Positions 50,613 through 58,807 of a DNA stretch of 64,000 nt are shown here, in pieces. The translations under genes and the position numbers were made by a program. The stretch is from an uncultured Gemmatimonadota bacterium. Lineage in GTDB: Bacteria; Gemmatimonadota; Gemmatimonadetes; Gemmatimonadales; Gemmatimonadaceae. Numbering within the stretch: the stretch's first letter is position 1; each line of letters opens with the position of its first letter. Where the stretch lies: the NCBI GenBank assembly GCA_903882745.1, contig CAIRYG010000005.1, positions 1-64,000 on the forward strand. Reading direction: 5' to 3'. Under the pieces are notes generated by a model. It saw only the letters and a list, made by a program, of their open reading frames with translations, ran no database searches and had not been told where the DNA came from.

Positions 50613-51611
50613 TCAGCGATCGAGCGTGCGCGTCTCGCCGGGCTGCATGATCCAGAGGTTTTGCTCTGGGAATTCAGTGCCGTTCCATGCGGCGCGCGTG
50701 CGCGTTGGGGGTTCATCTACCGGTTCGTCGGTGAGCACAAAGGTGCCCCAGTGCATCCCGACCATGACCGGCGGCACCGACTGGTGGGCGGCGATGGCGG
50801 CGAGGGCCGCCACGGCTTCTTCCGGGTTCACATGCACCGGCGCCATGAACCAGCGGGGGTCGTAGGCGCCGATTGGCATAAGCACGGCGTCAAAGGGGCC
50901 GTGGTCATGCGCGATGTTACCGAAGTCCGGATGATCGCCGGTGTCGCCCACAAAGTAGATGCGGTGATGGGCGGTGGCGAGCACCCAGCCGCACCAGAGC
51001 GTGGCGTTGCGTCCGGTGATGGTGCGCCCTGCGAAGTGGCGCGCGGGAATGCAATGCACCTGCGCATCACTGGCAGCGGCAGACTGATGCCAGTCGAGTT
51101 CCACCACCTGGTGTACGCCGCGCGCGCGGAGCTGCGGGCCCACGCCGAGTGGGCAGCACCAGGTGGCGGTGGGGGAGTGGATTGCGATGGCGCGCACGGT
51201 GGCGTCGCAGAGATGATCATAGTGATCGTGTGACTGCAACACGATGTCGATCGGGGGTAGTGCGTCGAGAGCGATGCCTGGGGGAACCAGTCGCTTGGGT
51301 CCCACGAAGGAGAGTGGCGAGGCGCGATCGCCAAAGACCGGATCGGTGAGCACGTTGAGCCCGTCGATCTGGAGCAGGAAGGACGAGTGTCCAATCCAGG
51401 TGATGCGGCAGGAGTCCGGCGCGCTTCGTGGGGAGACGATCGCCGCCGTTGCCATGGTCGGAGGGGTGCCGCGCGGTCCGGCAAAGAGCCGTCCGTGGCG
51501 TGCTCGGTCCCAGATCCACCGCCACAGGCCCGCCGCCCGTTGCTCTGGTGATCCCGGCCACGGGTTCCGAAAGCCCCGATTCGTGGTGTGGTGTGCTGGG
51601 CGCGGAGGCAT
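50613..51611 (-). CDS. MBL-fold hydrolase (UlaG / NAPE-PLD-like)
   Basis: A 332-residue metallo-beta-lactamase-fold protein. Its metal ligands are GHSSFLLQIDGLNVLTDPVF, SHDHYDHL (HxHxDH), ARHFAGRT, FVGDTGDHPDF and GMHWGTFVLTDEP. This order matches the UlaG/NAPE-PLD branch, which hydrolyses phosphodiester or lactone substrates including N-acyl-phosphatidylethanolamine. I chose ATG 51611 (MPPRPAHHTTNRGFRNPWPGS, common opening in this branch) over 51665, which overlaps the YggX-like gene. It converges on the alpha/beta hydrolase gene and is divergent from the YggX-like gene. Confidence 0.86.
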   Translation of the reverse strand: MPPRPAHHTTNRGFRNPWPGSPEQRAAGLWRWIWDRARHGRLFAGPRGTPPTMATAAIVSPRSAPDSCRITWIGHSSFLLQIDGLNVLTDPVFGDRASPLSFVGPKRLVPPGIALDALPPIDIVLQSHDHYDHLCDATVRAIAIHSPTATWCCPLGVGPQLRARGVHQVVELDWHQSAAASDAQVHCIPARHFAGRTITGRNATLWCGWVLATAHHRIYFVGDTGDHPDFGNIAHDHGPFDAVLMPIGAYDPRWFMAPVHVNPEEAVAALAAIAAHQSVPPVMVGMHWGTFVLTDEPVDEPPTRTRAAWNGTEFPEQNLWIMQPGETRTLDR

Positions 51612-51655
51612 ACCGGACAATACCTGACGGGAGAACCTGCGGCTAGATTTCCGGT

Positions 51656-51934
51656 ATGGCGACAATCACCTGTGCCCGCTGCGGCAAAGAGAAGGACGCA
51701 TTCGACAAGGCTCCGTTCCCGGGCGCGATTGGCGCGCGTGTGCTTGAGGGCACCTGCCGCGACTGCTGGGGCGACTGGCTCAAGCAGCAGACCATGCTGA
51801 TCAACCACTACGGGCTGAACGTGATGGATCCGCAAGCGCGGCAGTTCCTGACGCGTAACATGGATGCGTTCCTGTTCAAGACCGGCTCGGGCGACGACGT
51901 CGACACCAGCAAGCAGGGGACGATCGCGCACTAA
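51656..51934 (+). CDS. YggX-type Fe(II)-trafficking protein with N-terminal CxxC
   Basis: A 92-residue protein aligned with YggX over FPGAIGARVLEGTCRDCWGDWLKQQTMLINHYGLNVMDPQARQFLTRNM (blocks PG.IG.R, W..W...QTMLINxxxLN, and R.FL...M..FLF). YggX protects iron-sulphur clusters against oxidants. Unlike enterobacterial YggX, it opens with a CARCGKEK zinc- or iron-binding CxxC and has a second CRDC pair, suggesting a four-Cys knuckle. It starts 44 bp from the divergent MBL hydrolase. An 8-bp GCGCGTCG triplicate (51936-51959) follows its stop. Confidence 0.82.
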   Translation: MATITCARCGKEKDAFDKAPFPGAIGARVLEGTCRDCWGDWLKQQTMLINHYGLNVMDPQARQFLTRNMDAFLFKTGSGDDVDTSKQGTIAH

Positions 51935-51935
51935 G

Positions 51936-51959
51936 GCGCGTCGGCGCGTCGGCGCGTCG
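51936..51959. repeat. 8-bp tandem repeat, 3 units
   Basis: Three exact copies of GCGCGTCG directly after the YggX-like stop codon, continuing as degenerate GCACGCCG and TCGCGTCG copies. Confidence 0.85.
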
Positions 51960-51997
51960 GCACGCCGTCGCGTCGTGGCGCCACCCGTCCGCCGCGC

Positions 51998-52026
51998 TTG
52001 ACATTATTCGCGTTATGTGAATAATT
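51998..52026 (+). promoter_or_regulatory. Promoter/operator of the NrtR-like gene
   Basis: TTGACA (51998-52003), 17-nt spacer, ATAATT (52021-52026). An inverted repeat ATTATTC (52003-52009) and GAATAAT (52019-52025) occupies the spacer. The -10 ends 6 bp before the ATG at 52033, so the mRNA is expected to be leaderless and autorepression is likely. Confidence 0.65.
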
Positions 52027-52032
52027 GGCACG

Positions 52033-52737
52033 ATGTCTGCACGCGTCACTCCGTCGTCCCAGGCGCGCCTCGCGTCTGGCCCCGCCACCAACGCACTCGA
52101 CCTCGTCCTTTGCACCGCGCACGGCCGCGCTTTAGCCGTGTTGCTCGTGCGGGGAACTGGGCGCGAGGGGTGGACCTTGCCGTGGGTCGGGATCACGGCC
52201 GGGGAGTCGCTGGAGTCGACGGCCGCACACATCGCCGCATCGGCCTCGGGCGCGCCCGCCGCCTGGCTCGTGCAGTGCGGAACCATCACTGACACACGAC
52301 GCCATCCGGGTGGTGCCGCGCTGTCAGTCGGGTTCGTCGGGGTCGCGCCCTCGCGCGCGGTCCCGCCGCCGGCGCCGGGGCAGTGGTTCCCGGTGACCGA
52401 GCTTCCGGTACTGGCCCCGCGCCAGAGGGCGATGCTTGATCTGGGCCTCGCGGCCCTGCGCGACCGCATGGATGTGGCGCCCGTTGCCTTCCATCTGCTG
52501 CCGCGCACCTTCACGCTCTCCGACCTGCAGGAGGTCTATGAAATCCTCCTGGGCCGCCGCCTGCACAAGGCGAGCTTCCGGCGCGCGCTCCAAGCGGCGT
52601 ATCTGGTGGAGCCCACCGACGAGTGGCGCAGCGAAGGGCGCGGGCGACCGGCCCAGCTGTTCAAGTTCGCGCCGCGCAAACGCCGCGCGCAGCAGGGATC
52701 ACGCCGCGCCGTACGCTTCGACCTCCTCGGCGGGTAA
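52033..52737 (+). CDS. NrtR-like regulator with degenerate Nudix domain
   Basis: A 234-residue protein with an N-terminal Nudix fold (ALDLVLCTAHGRALAVLLVRG...WTLPWVGITAGESLESTAAH) and a C-terminal winged helix. The latter contains FHLLPRTFTLSDLQEVYEILLGRRLHKASFRRALQ, the LP..FTLxxLQxxYEx(I/L)LG..(L/H)...FRR motif diagnostic of NrtR regulators of NAD or sugar metabolism. The Nudix box is broken: HIAASASG stands where REUxEExG is needed, so it should sense but not hydrolyse a nucleotide. No target gene is adjacent. Predicted leaderless translation from ATG 52033 fits the promoter position. Confidence 0.83.
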   Translation: MSARVTPSSQARLASGPATNALDLVLCTAHGRALAVLLVRGTGREGWTLPWVGITAGESLESTAAHIAASASGAPAAWLVQCGTITDTRRHPGGAALSVGFVGVAPSRAVPPPAPGQWFPVTELPVLAPRQRAMLDLGLAALRDRMDVAPVAFHLLPRTFTLSDLQEVYEILLGRRLHKASFRRALQAAYLVEPTDEWRSEGRGRPAQLFKFAPRKRRAQQGSRRAVRFDLLGG

Positions 52738-52823
52738 CCGCTACGTCACAAGCGATCGGCGCCCTTGACGCACGCCCGAATTAGTTGCAATGTGTATATA
52801 ACGCCATAAGGAGCAGCGGTCGG

Positions 52824-53261
52824 ATGCTCGCCTATCTCGATGCCTTGATTGCCGCAATCGCTGCCTGCGACGCGGATGCCATGACCCGGTTGCTCGACGA
52901 CCCCATGGCGCGCATGTTGACCCGCGCCGCGCGGCACGAGGTCGGCGCGCGATTAGTGGCATCCATCAATGGGACCGAGAGCGGAAACCGCCCGCTCGCC
53001 GCGCCGCTCGGCGCCCCACTCCGCCTCCTGCAGCTCCACCACCAGACCGCGCAGCTCCTCGTTGGGCGCGCTGATGGTGACGTGCTGAGTGAATATCGCC
53101 CGCAGCCGCCGGCGCTACGCGCGCCCGGACGTTCCCAGCAATCGCGCCGTCAGCGAGTTTCCGGGCGTGCCACGAATCGTTCCGCGACAGGCCGCCGCGC
53201 CACAGCGACAGGGGAACGTAGCGGCCTCCTCGTTGAGCAACTCAGCGAAATCGATCGTTAG
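52824..53261 (+). CDS. Small hypothetical protein
   Basis: A possible 145-residue protein starting MLAYLDALIAAIAACDADAM with AAGGAG 11 bp upstream of the ATG. The first ~100 residues are helical with plausible coding character (DDPMARMLTRAARHEVGARLV, LRLLQLHHQTAQLLVG). The last ~45 residues are Arg/Ser-rich and overlap antisense to the ATP-grasp/SET gene, so the 3' part may be fortuitous or the true gene shorter. No family was recognised. An AT-rich TATATAA box at 52795-52801 may be its -10. Confidence 0.4.
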   Translation: MLAYLDALIAAIAACDADAMTRLLDDPMARMLTRAARHEVGARLVASINGTESGNRPLAAPLGAPLRLLQLHHQTAQLLVGRADGDVLSEYRPQPPALRAPGRSQQSRRQRVSGRATNRSATGRRATATGERSGLLVEQLSEIDR

Positions 53262-54545
53262 CTCGGTGTCGGCGGCAATGTCGTGGAGGGCGACGACATC
53301 AAGACCGCGGAACCCCGTGTTCGGAGCGCAGCAATGGTTTTGCGGCGCCCAGTCCGCCGGGTCATCGCTCCAGAGCACATAGACCTCGTCGCTCAGCGGA
53401 TACGCATAATGCATGAAGAGCTCTCGCTGTGCGTCCGTCCAATGCGCACGCACATACGGGCGCGTGATAATCCGCTGACTGCGCCCTTCGCCCCGGAAAA
53501 TCGTCGCACCGGCCGCAATCGCTCGTCGCGCATAGATCCCATAGCCACTGATGGCGCTGCCGCGCATCTCGTAACATTTCTGCCGGCGTGCATGTCGCGC
53601 GATCCCTTCTGCAATAATCCGCAACGCGAAACCGCGCTGCCCAATCCCGTCGTGCTTCACGATGTAATCCGCCGAGCCTTCGTAACCGTCGGCGTAGAAC
53701 AGGGAGCAGGCGAAGTTCACTTCGAGGAAAAACAGGTCGCCCGCTGCGTTCATGCGGAAATCCATCCGCGCGTACCCGACGGCATTAAACCCCGTAAACA
53801 CGGCGCACGCCGCGCCCTTCAACCGGTCGGCGAGCGCGTCGTCGGTGACGGCAACGTTGGCCTCGGGATGGAGCTCCGACGTCTTGTGCGCGTAGGTCTT
53901 GAAGTGCGTCTCCGACGGAAAGCGATACTCCACCGGCCGGAAGGCCAAACAGCCGCCGTCGGGCTCCGCCACCACCAGCACGGTGAACTCACGGCCGTCG
54001 ATGTACTCCTCCACCAGCAGTTCGGGATATTCCGGCAGGAGCTTGCTCACCTGCGCACGGAGCGCGGCCGCATCGGCGACCATCGCCTGCGCATCAATCC
54101 CTAGGCTGTCTCCCGCTTCCGACGGCTTCACGAAGAGCGGAAAGCGCAACGCCGTAATCGCGTGCTCGACATCGCCATCAGCGCGCACGAGCACGTGCGC
54201 CGGCGACGTCACACCGACCGTATGCGCCACGTACTTCATGAGCGGCTTGGTCGGATTGTAGATCGTCGGCGTGGCGCCGGTGTAGGGCAGGTTCAAGAGC
54301 TCAAGCGTGTGGATCACGTCAATCGACGGAATGTCCCACTCGAGATACCCTTCGCAGAGATTCACGAAGATGTCGTACCCCTCGCGTGCGAGCGACTTCA
54401 ACTGCCGATAGGTGCTCAGCTTGTTGAGTGCGACATGGTGCACCTCGTGCTCGGGCAACAGCCGCGCGAGATCGCGCGTGGGGTCGTAGTGCTTGTAATC
54501 GACCTCGGAACGCGAATAGTCGGGCTGGAGAACACAGATCTTCAT
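53115..54545 (-). CDS. ATP-grasp ligase fused to SET methyltransferase domain
   Basis: A 476-residue fusion. Residues 1-~320 are a D-Ala-D-Ala-ligase-like ATP-grasp enzyme: FVNLCEGYLEWDIPSIDVIHTLELLNLPYTGA split over the N-domain, LFVKPSEAGDSLGID, LLVEEYIDGREFTVLV, and the metal-binding FFLEVNF. Residues ~345-470 are a SET domain: SGYGIYARRAIAAGATIF, NHCCAPNTGF (NHxxxPN), DTELTIDFAE and post-SET CRCGAAACRGTI. ATP-grasp enzymes join carboxylates to amines; SET domains methylate lysines. One chain could ligate and methylate the same peptide or protein. The start overlaps the stop of a second ATP-grasp gene (ATGA). Confidence 0.85.
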   Translation of the reverse strand: MKICVLQPDYSRSEVDYKHYDPTRDLARLLPEHEVHHVALNKLSTYRQLKSLAREGYDIFVNLCEGYLEWDIPSIDVIHTLELLNLPYTGATPTIYNPTKPLMKYVAHTVGVTSPAHVLVRADGDVEHAITALRFPLFVKPSEAGDSLGIDAQAMVADAAALRAQVSKLLPEYPELLVEEYIDGREFTVLVVAEPDGGCLAFRPVEYRFPSETHFKTYAHKTSELHPEANVAVTDDALADRLKGAACAVFTGFNAVGYARMDFRMNAAGDLFFLEVNFACSLFYADGYEGSADYIVKHDGIGQRGFALRIIAEGIARHARRQKCYEMRGSAISGYGIYARRAIAAGATIFRGEGRSQRIITRPYVRAHWTDAQRELFMHYAYPLSDEVYVLWSDDPADWAPQNHCCAPNTGFRGLDVVALHDIAADTELTIDFAELLNEEAATFPCRCGAAACRGTIRGTPGNSLTARLLGTSGRA

Positions 54546-55627
54546 GCGACCGTCGCTCCGTCGGTGGGACGCCGCTCAAGGGCTTCTGCAAGAATCTGCC
54601 GCACCGCCGTGCTGAACGGTGTGGCGGCGAACCTGAGAATCGCGCCGATCGAGGTGTGATTCTCGTCCTCCGACAGTCCGCACTGCGCGTTCACTTCGAG
54701 TACCTGGAGCGCACCGGTGGCGCGATCTTGCCGCAAATCCACGCGCCCGTAGCCGCGCCCGCCCAGTGCGGCGTACGCGTCCCAGCTGATGCGCATGATC
54801 TCGTCGGCGAGGGCGCCGCTGACCGGCTTGTAGTTCCAGAGGTATTCGTCGTTTCCGATCGGCGCTTCCTGTTCGTAAATCTCCCAGAGCCGATCGAACG
54901 AGAGGAATTTTTCGTTCTCGGGGAGGTCGTCGTGAAAGAGTCGTTCGACCGGCGCGTAGATCACCCGTCGTTCGGGCGCATCGTGCGAGCCAATAATGAA
55001 GGTCGTGTATTCGGGTCCCTGCACGAACCGCTCGACAAAGATCCCACCATCGGCGAGTTCCCAGCCGCGATACCCGCCCTGCATCGTCGCGAACTGCTCG
55101 CGGAGTGCCGCCTCATCGCTCACCACATTCTTGGTGCCGATCCCCAAACTCCCCGCCGAGATGGCGGGCTTGAGGATGAGGGGCGCGCCGAGTCGGTCAA
55201 AGATGCCTGGAATGTTGCTGCCGTCCGGCGGGATCACTTCCCACGGCGAGGTGGGAACGTTGGCGCGTTCGAACGCGCGCTTCATCACGATCTTCGAGGT
55301 GGTGATGTCGAAGAAGTGTACGTCGGCGCCTGTGTAGTCGAGTCCTAACGCGTTGAGCAGGTGGATCACCGAGAGTCCCGGTGATCCATTGATTTCGTCG
55401 CCGTCGCAGAGATTGAACATGATCGGCGCGCCGGCGTTGCTCGTGCGTGCTGCCTCCCGCGCGGCCTCAAGCGTGGCGCGCGCCCCCGTCATGGTCACGG
55501 GGGTCCACTGCCAGGGTGTGCCAAGCGCCGCGAACGCCCGCGCATACTCGGCTTCTCCCTGCGAGAAGTCGTTGTAGTAGGCGAGATTCGGATCGGTGGT
55601 CTCGACCGTTGGGACGAGAACCCACAC
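54542..55627 (-). CDS. D-Ala-D-Ala-ligase-like ATP-grasp enzyme
   Basis: A 361-residue ATP-grasp ligase with the same fold as its neighbour. N-terminal FNLCDGDEINGSPGLSVIHLLNALGLDYTGAD (in segments), PLILKPAISAGSLGIG, GIFVERFVQGPEYTTFI, and the metal site LQVLEVNAQCGLSEDENH. The C-terminal N-A-Q-C-G loop differs from the N-T-x-P-G-M of true Ddl, so the product is probably not D-Ala-D-Ala for the cell wall. It starts at GTG 55627. It is coupled to the ATP-grasp/SET gene by ATGA, and a VanX-like dipeptidase lies 126 bp upstream on the same strand, suggesting a dipeptide or amide pathway. Confidence 0.82.
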   Translation of the reverse strand: MWVLVPTVETTDPNLAYYNDFSQGEAEYARAFAALGTPWQWTPVTMTGARATLEAAREAARTSNAGAPIMFNLCDGDEINGSPGLSVIHLLNALGLDYTGADVHFFDITTSKIVMKRAFERANVPTSPWEVIPPDGSNIPGIFDRLGAPLILKPAISAGSLGIGTKNVVSDEAALREQFATMQGGYRGWELADGGIFVERFVQGPEYTTFIIGSHDAPERRVIYAPVERLFHDDLPENEKFLSFDRLWEIYEQEAPIGNDEYLWNYKPVSGALADEIMRISWDAYAALGGRGYGRVDLRQDRATGALQVLEVNAQCGLSEDENHTSIGAILRFAATPFSTAVRQILAEALERRPTDGATVA

Positions 55628-55753
55628 AGGGCGCGGTGTGATGCTAGCGCTCCTGGTGGCGGAACGTGCAGGACGGGAAAATCATCCGTTCAAACTGTGG
55701 TACGCGCGCACGAGCGACAAGAGCCGTCCGCGTGGGTGGCAACGACGCGTCCG

Positions 55754-56839
55754 TTACGGACGCCGTCCCACCTGTTCGAACGGGAGGTTCCCGATCGGCC
55801 ACTCGGCCCAGCCGGTGAGGTCAAAGTGCCACCACTCGGAGGGGTTCACCGAAAAGCCCTCGCTCTCCATCACGGCGCGGAGCAGATCGCGGCGCCAGCG
55901 CTCGAGGGAGGTCCCGCCCGGATAGCTGGGGTACGAGCGATGGGCGAACTCGTCGTAGCCGCCGGGCATCCGGACCGGCTTTCCATCGGCCAGCGTATAC
56001 AGCGTAAGATCCACGGCCGCCCCGCGATTGTGTTTCGACCCCGTGGCGGGGTTGGCGACAAACTCATGGTCGGCGCCGGTGGTCGCGTCCCAGAACATCT
56101 TGGTCACGTACCAGGGGCGGTAGGCATCGTGAATCAGGAGCCCAAACCCGAACGCCTTCAATGTACGATTCGCGCGCACCACCGCCTCGGCCGCGGGGCG
56201 CTGCAGAAAGGCGCGCCCCTGCGAATACATGGCCGCGCCCATAAAGTTGTTGTCGGTGGCGTAGCGAATGTCGAGATGGATAGTGGAGTCACGCACGACG
56301 AGCTCCACGAGTTCCGGCGCGCGCTTCCCTGTTTCGGCTGGCGGCTTGGCCGCGAGCGCGGTGCGGCGGAGCTCGGCGATTGGGCGCAGAGGCTTCACCC
56401 GAAAGGTGACCCCCTCCTCAGTGCCAACGGCGAACCGAACCAGCGGCTGTCCGGCGGCCACCAAGAGTTGGAGTGACCCGTTCACGCGGGTGAAGTCGCG
56501 GTCAGGGACAACCGCTCGGTTCCCGTGACCAGAGAATGCCACGAGTGTGCCATTCACCTCGGCCACAATCTGCGTGTCTGCGGCGGTGGCGTAGTTGCCA
56601 GCGTATTCGCCGATGTACGGACGCAGGGCCGGGGCGACCGCCGGAGGGGGCGTCGGTACCGCGCTGAGCGCGAGTGGCGTTGGTGCGACGGCCATCACCG
56701 GCGACGTGCTCGCCTGCGCCTGCAGCGGACTCGCGAGTGCGACCGTGGCAAGCACGACCAGAGCGACGCTCGCGATAAGCGTCGCGATTGACGCACTCGT
56801 CGCGGACGTCGCGGACGTGGTGCGTATGTTGTACGTCAT
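55754..56839 (-). CDS. VanX-type D-alanyl-D-alanine dipeptidase (M15)
   Basis: A 361-residue secreted peptidase. A signal/anchor (IASVALVVLATVALASPLQAQ) is followed by a ~120-residue beta-rich region (GEYAGNYATAADTQIVAEVNGT) and the M15D domain. LDIRYATDNNFMG opens it, RAFGFGLL-type strand, IHDAYRPW, zinc motif SKHNRGAAVDLTLY (SxHxxGxAxD) and EWWHFDLTG (catalytic Glu and His). VanX hydrolyses D-Ala-D-Ala. The N-terminal extension is not in VanX proper. Its proximity to two ATP-grasp ligases of D-Ala-D-Ala-ligase type suggests linked dipeptide turnover. Confidence 0.88.
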   Translation of the reverse strand: MTYNIRTTSATSATSASIATLIASVALVVLATVALASPLQAQASTSPVMAVAPTPLALSAVPTPPPAVAPALRPYIGEYAGNYATAADTQIVAEVNGTLVAFSGHGNRAVVPDRDFTRVNGSLQLLVAAGQPLVRFAVGTEEGVTFRVKPLRPIAELRRTALAAKPPAETGKRAPELVELVVRDSTIHLDIRYATDNNFMGAAMYSQGRAFLQRPAAEAVVRANRTLKAFGFGLLIHDAYRPWYVTKMFWDATTGADHEFVANPATGSKHNRGAAVDLTLYTLADGKPVRMPGGYDEFAHRSYPSYPGGTSLERWRRDLLRAVMESEGFSVNPSEWWHFDLTGWAEWPIGNLPFEQVGRRP

Positions 56840-56873
56840 GACCCCCCGGACCAGTGCACAGGGGGAGGGGAAA

Positions 56874-57083
56874 TCAGGCAGCGCCGGCGATGTAGCGGGC
56901 GAAGCGCCCGCAGTTGGTGCACTTCAGCGTCACTTGGCACCGGGGCGGGGGCGGAACGTCGCCTGGATCCCGCTCGATCGAGCCCGAGCAGCTCGGGCAG
57001 GAGAGGGGCGATCCGTTACGATCGTTGGCGATCAGATTCAGGGCTTGCGCCGGGTTGAACGAGGCCGGACGAGGCTTACGCAT
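56874..57083 (-). CDS. Small zinc-ribbon protein
   Basis: A 69-residue protein with two CxxC knuckles, LSCPSCSGSIERD and LKCTNCGRFARYI, spaced as a zinc ribbon. The basic N-terminus MRKPRPASFNPAQALNLI is conserved-looking. I chose ATG 57083 because a longer frame from 57119 adds unconserved residues. It sits between the VanX-like gene and fumarase. It may be a nucleic-acid-binding or transcription-associated ribbon; nothing more specific can be said. Confidence 0.6.
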   Translation of the reverse strand: MRKPRPASFNPAQALNLIANDRNGSPLSCPSCSGSIERDPGDVPPPPRCQVTLKCTNCGRFARYIAGAA

Positions 57084-57234
57084 GCAGTCTCCACTGGATA
57101 ACCCGGGCCCACACGGCACCGGTCTGGCATGCCTGTAAACTAATCACTCCGAGCCCAGAATCGTAGTGGTGATACCCTCAGATTCGGTGTTTATTCGCCT
57201 AATTGCGACTATAAAGTACCCGACTTAACGGCTT

Positions 57235-58758
57235 TCACCCCGCCAGAACCGGAAGTTCACGAATCTTCTTGGCCCATTCGGCCGGCCCCGACTCGTGCAC
57301 GTTGTGCCCTTCGGCGTCCACCGCGACCGTCACCGGCATGTCGGCGACCTCAAATTCGTAAATCGCCTCCATCCCCAGCTCTTCAAAGGCCACGCATCGT
57401 GAACTGCGAATCGCTTTGGACACGAGGTACGCGGCTCCGCCGATCGCCATCAAGTATGCGGCCTTATGCTTCCGAATGGCTTCGAGCCCAACCGGCCCAC
57501 GTTCGGCCTTTCCGATCATCGCAATCAATCCGGTCTTGGCCAGCATCATCTCGGTGAACTTGTCCATTCGCGTGGCGGTGGTCGGACCCGCGGGTCCTAC
57601 CACTTCATCGCGCACTGGGTCCACGGGACCCACGTAGTAAATCATCCGGTTGGTGAAATCGACGCCCGGCGGCAATCCCTGGCCGCTGGCGTAGAGATCG
57701 GCGATGCGCTTGTGCGCGGCATCGCGTCCGGTGAGCAGCTTGCCGTTGAGCAACAGGCGATCGCCAGCCTTCCAGCTCTGCACCTCGGCCGGCGTCAGCG
57801 TGTCGAGGTTCACATGCTTGGCGTTTCGGTCGGGATGCCAGGTGACGTTCGGCCAGTCGCTGAGCTTTGGCGTGGGGAGCTGTGCGACACCCGAGCCGTC
57901 GAGGGTAAAGTGCGCGTGGCGCGTGGCGGCACAGTTCGGAATCATCGCGACCGGCTTGCTGGCGGCGTGCGTGGGGTAGTCGAGGATTTTGACGTCGAGC
58001 ACGGTCGACAGACCGCCCAAGCCCTGCGCGCCGATGCCGAGTGCGTTGACCTTGTCGAACAGTTCAATGCGGAGCTCTTCAATCTTGTTGTGCGGGCCGC
58101 GCGCCTTGAGCTGCGTCATGTCGATATGGCCCATGAGCGACTCCTTGGCGAGCAGCATCGCTTTTTCCGCCGTTCCACCGATACCGATGCCGAGCATGCC
58201 GGGGGGGCACCAACCGGCGCCCATGGTGGGGACCGTCTTGAGCACCCAGTCCACAATGCTGTCGCTTGGATTGAGCATCACGAACTTGGACTTGTTCTCG
58301 GAGCCGCCCCCCTTGGCCGCGAGTTGGACGTCGACGGTGTCGCCCGGGACGATCTCGTAGTGGACCACGGCCGGCGTGTTGTCGCGGGTGTTTTTGCGCG
58401 TGAAGGCTGGGTCGGACACGATCGACGCGCGCAGCACATTGTCTGCCTGCATGTAGGCGCGGCGCACCCCCTCGTTCACCATGTCGGTCACCGACATCGT
58501 GGCGTCCCACTGCACATTCATCCCCACCTTGAGGAACACCACCACAATGCCGGTGTCCTGGCAAATGGGACGATGCCCCTCGGCGCACATGCGCGAGTTG
58601 GTGAGGATCTGGGCAATCGCATCTTTGGCCGCCGGCGACTGCTCTTTCTCGTAGGCATCACCCAGCGCCGTGATGTAGTCCACGGGGTGGAAATACGAGA
58701 TGTGCTGAAGGGCGTCCTGAATGGACTGGATGAAGTCGGACTGTGCGATGACGGTCAT
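57235..58758 (-). CDS. Class I fumarate hydratase (iron-sulphur)
   Basis: A 507-residue class I (FumA/FumB-type) fumarase joining the N-terminal alpha region and C-terminal beta region in one chain. It has EGHRPICQDTGIVVVF (cluster Cys), RKNTRDNTPAVVHYEIVPGD, GGGSENKSKFVMLNPSD, GWCPPGMLGIGIGGTAEKAM and C-terminal YYVGPVDPVRDEVVGPAGPTTATRMDKFT, all signature blocks. It interconverts fumarate and malate in the TCA cycle using an oxygen-sensitive 4Fe-4S cluster. It is divergent from the FkbM methyltransferase gene, and its promoter must lie in the 49-bp gap or upstream. Confidence 0.96.
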   Translation of the reverse strand: MTVIAQSDFIQSIQDALQHISYFHPVDYITALGDAYEKEQSPAAKDAIAQILTNSRMCAEGHRPICQDTGIVVVFLKVGMNVQWDATMSVTDMVNEGVRRAYMQADNVLRASIVSDPAFTRKNTRDNTPAVVHYEIVPGDTVDVQLAAKGGGSENKSKFVMLNPSDSIVDWVLKTVPTMGAGWCPPGMLGIGIGGTAEKAMLLAKESLMGHIDMTQLKARGPHNKIEELRIELFDKVNALGIGAQGLGGLSTVLDVKILDYPTHAASKPVAMIPNCAATRHAHFTLDGSGVAQLPTPKLSDWPNVTWHPDRNAKHVNLDTLTPAEVQSWKAGDRLLLNGKLLTGRDAAHKRIADLYASGQGLPPGVDFTNRMIYYVGPVDPVRDEVVGPAGPTTATRMDKFTEMMLAKTGLIAMIGKAERGPVGLEAIRKHKAAYLMAIGGAAYLVSKAIRSSRCVAFEELGMEAIYEFEVADMPVTVAVDAEGHNVHESGPAEWAKKIRELPVLAG

Positions 58759-58807
58759 GGTCGTGGCTCAAGGGTCCAATGGTGGAATCTAGCCAGCGTT
58801 CACACGG

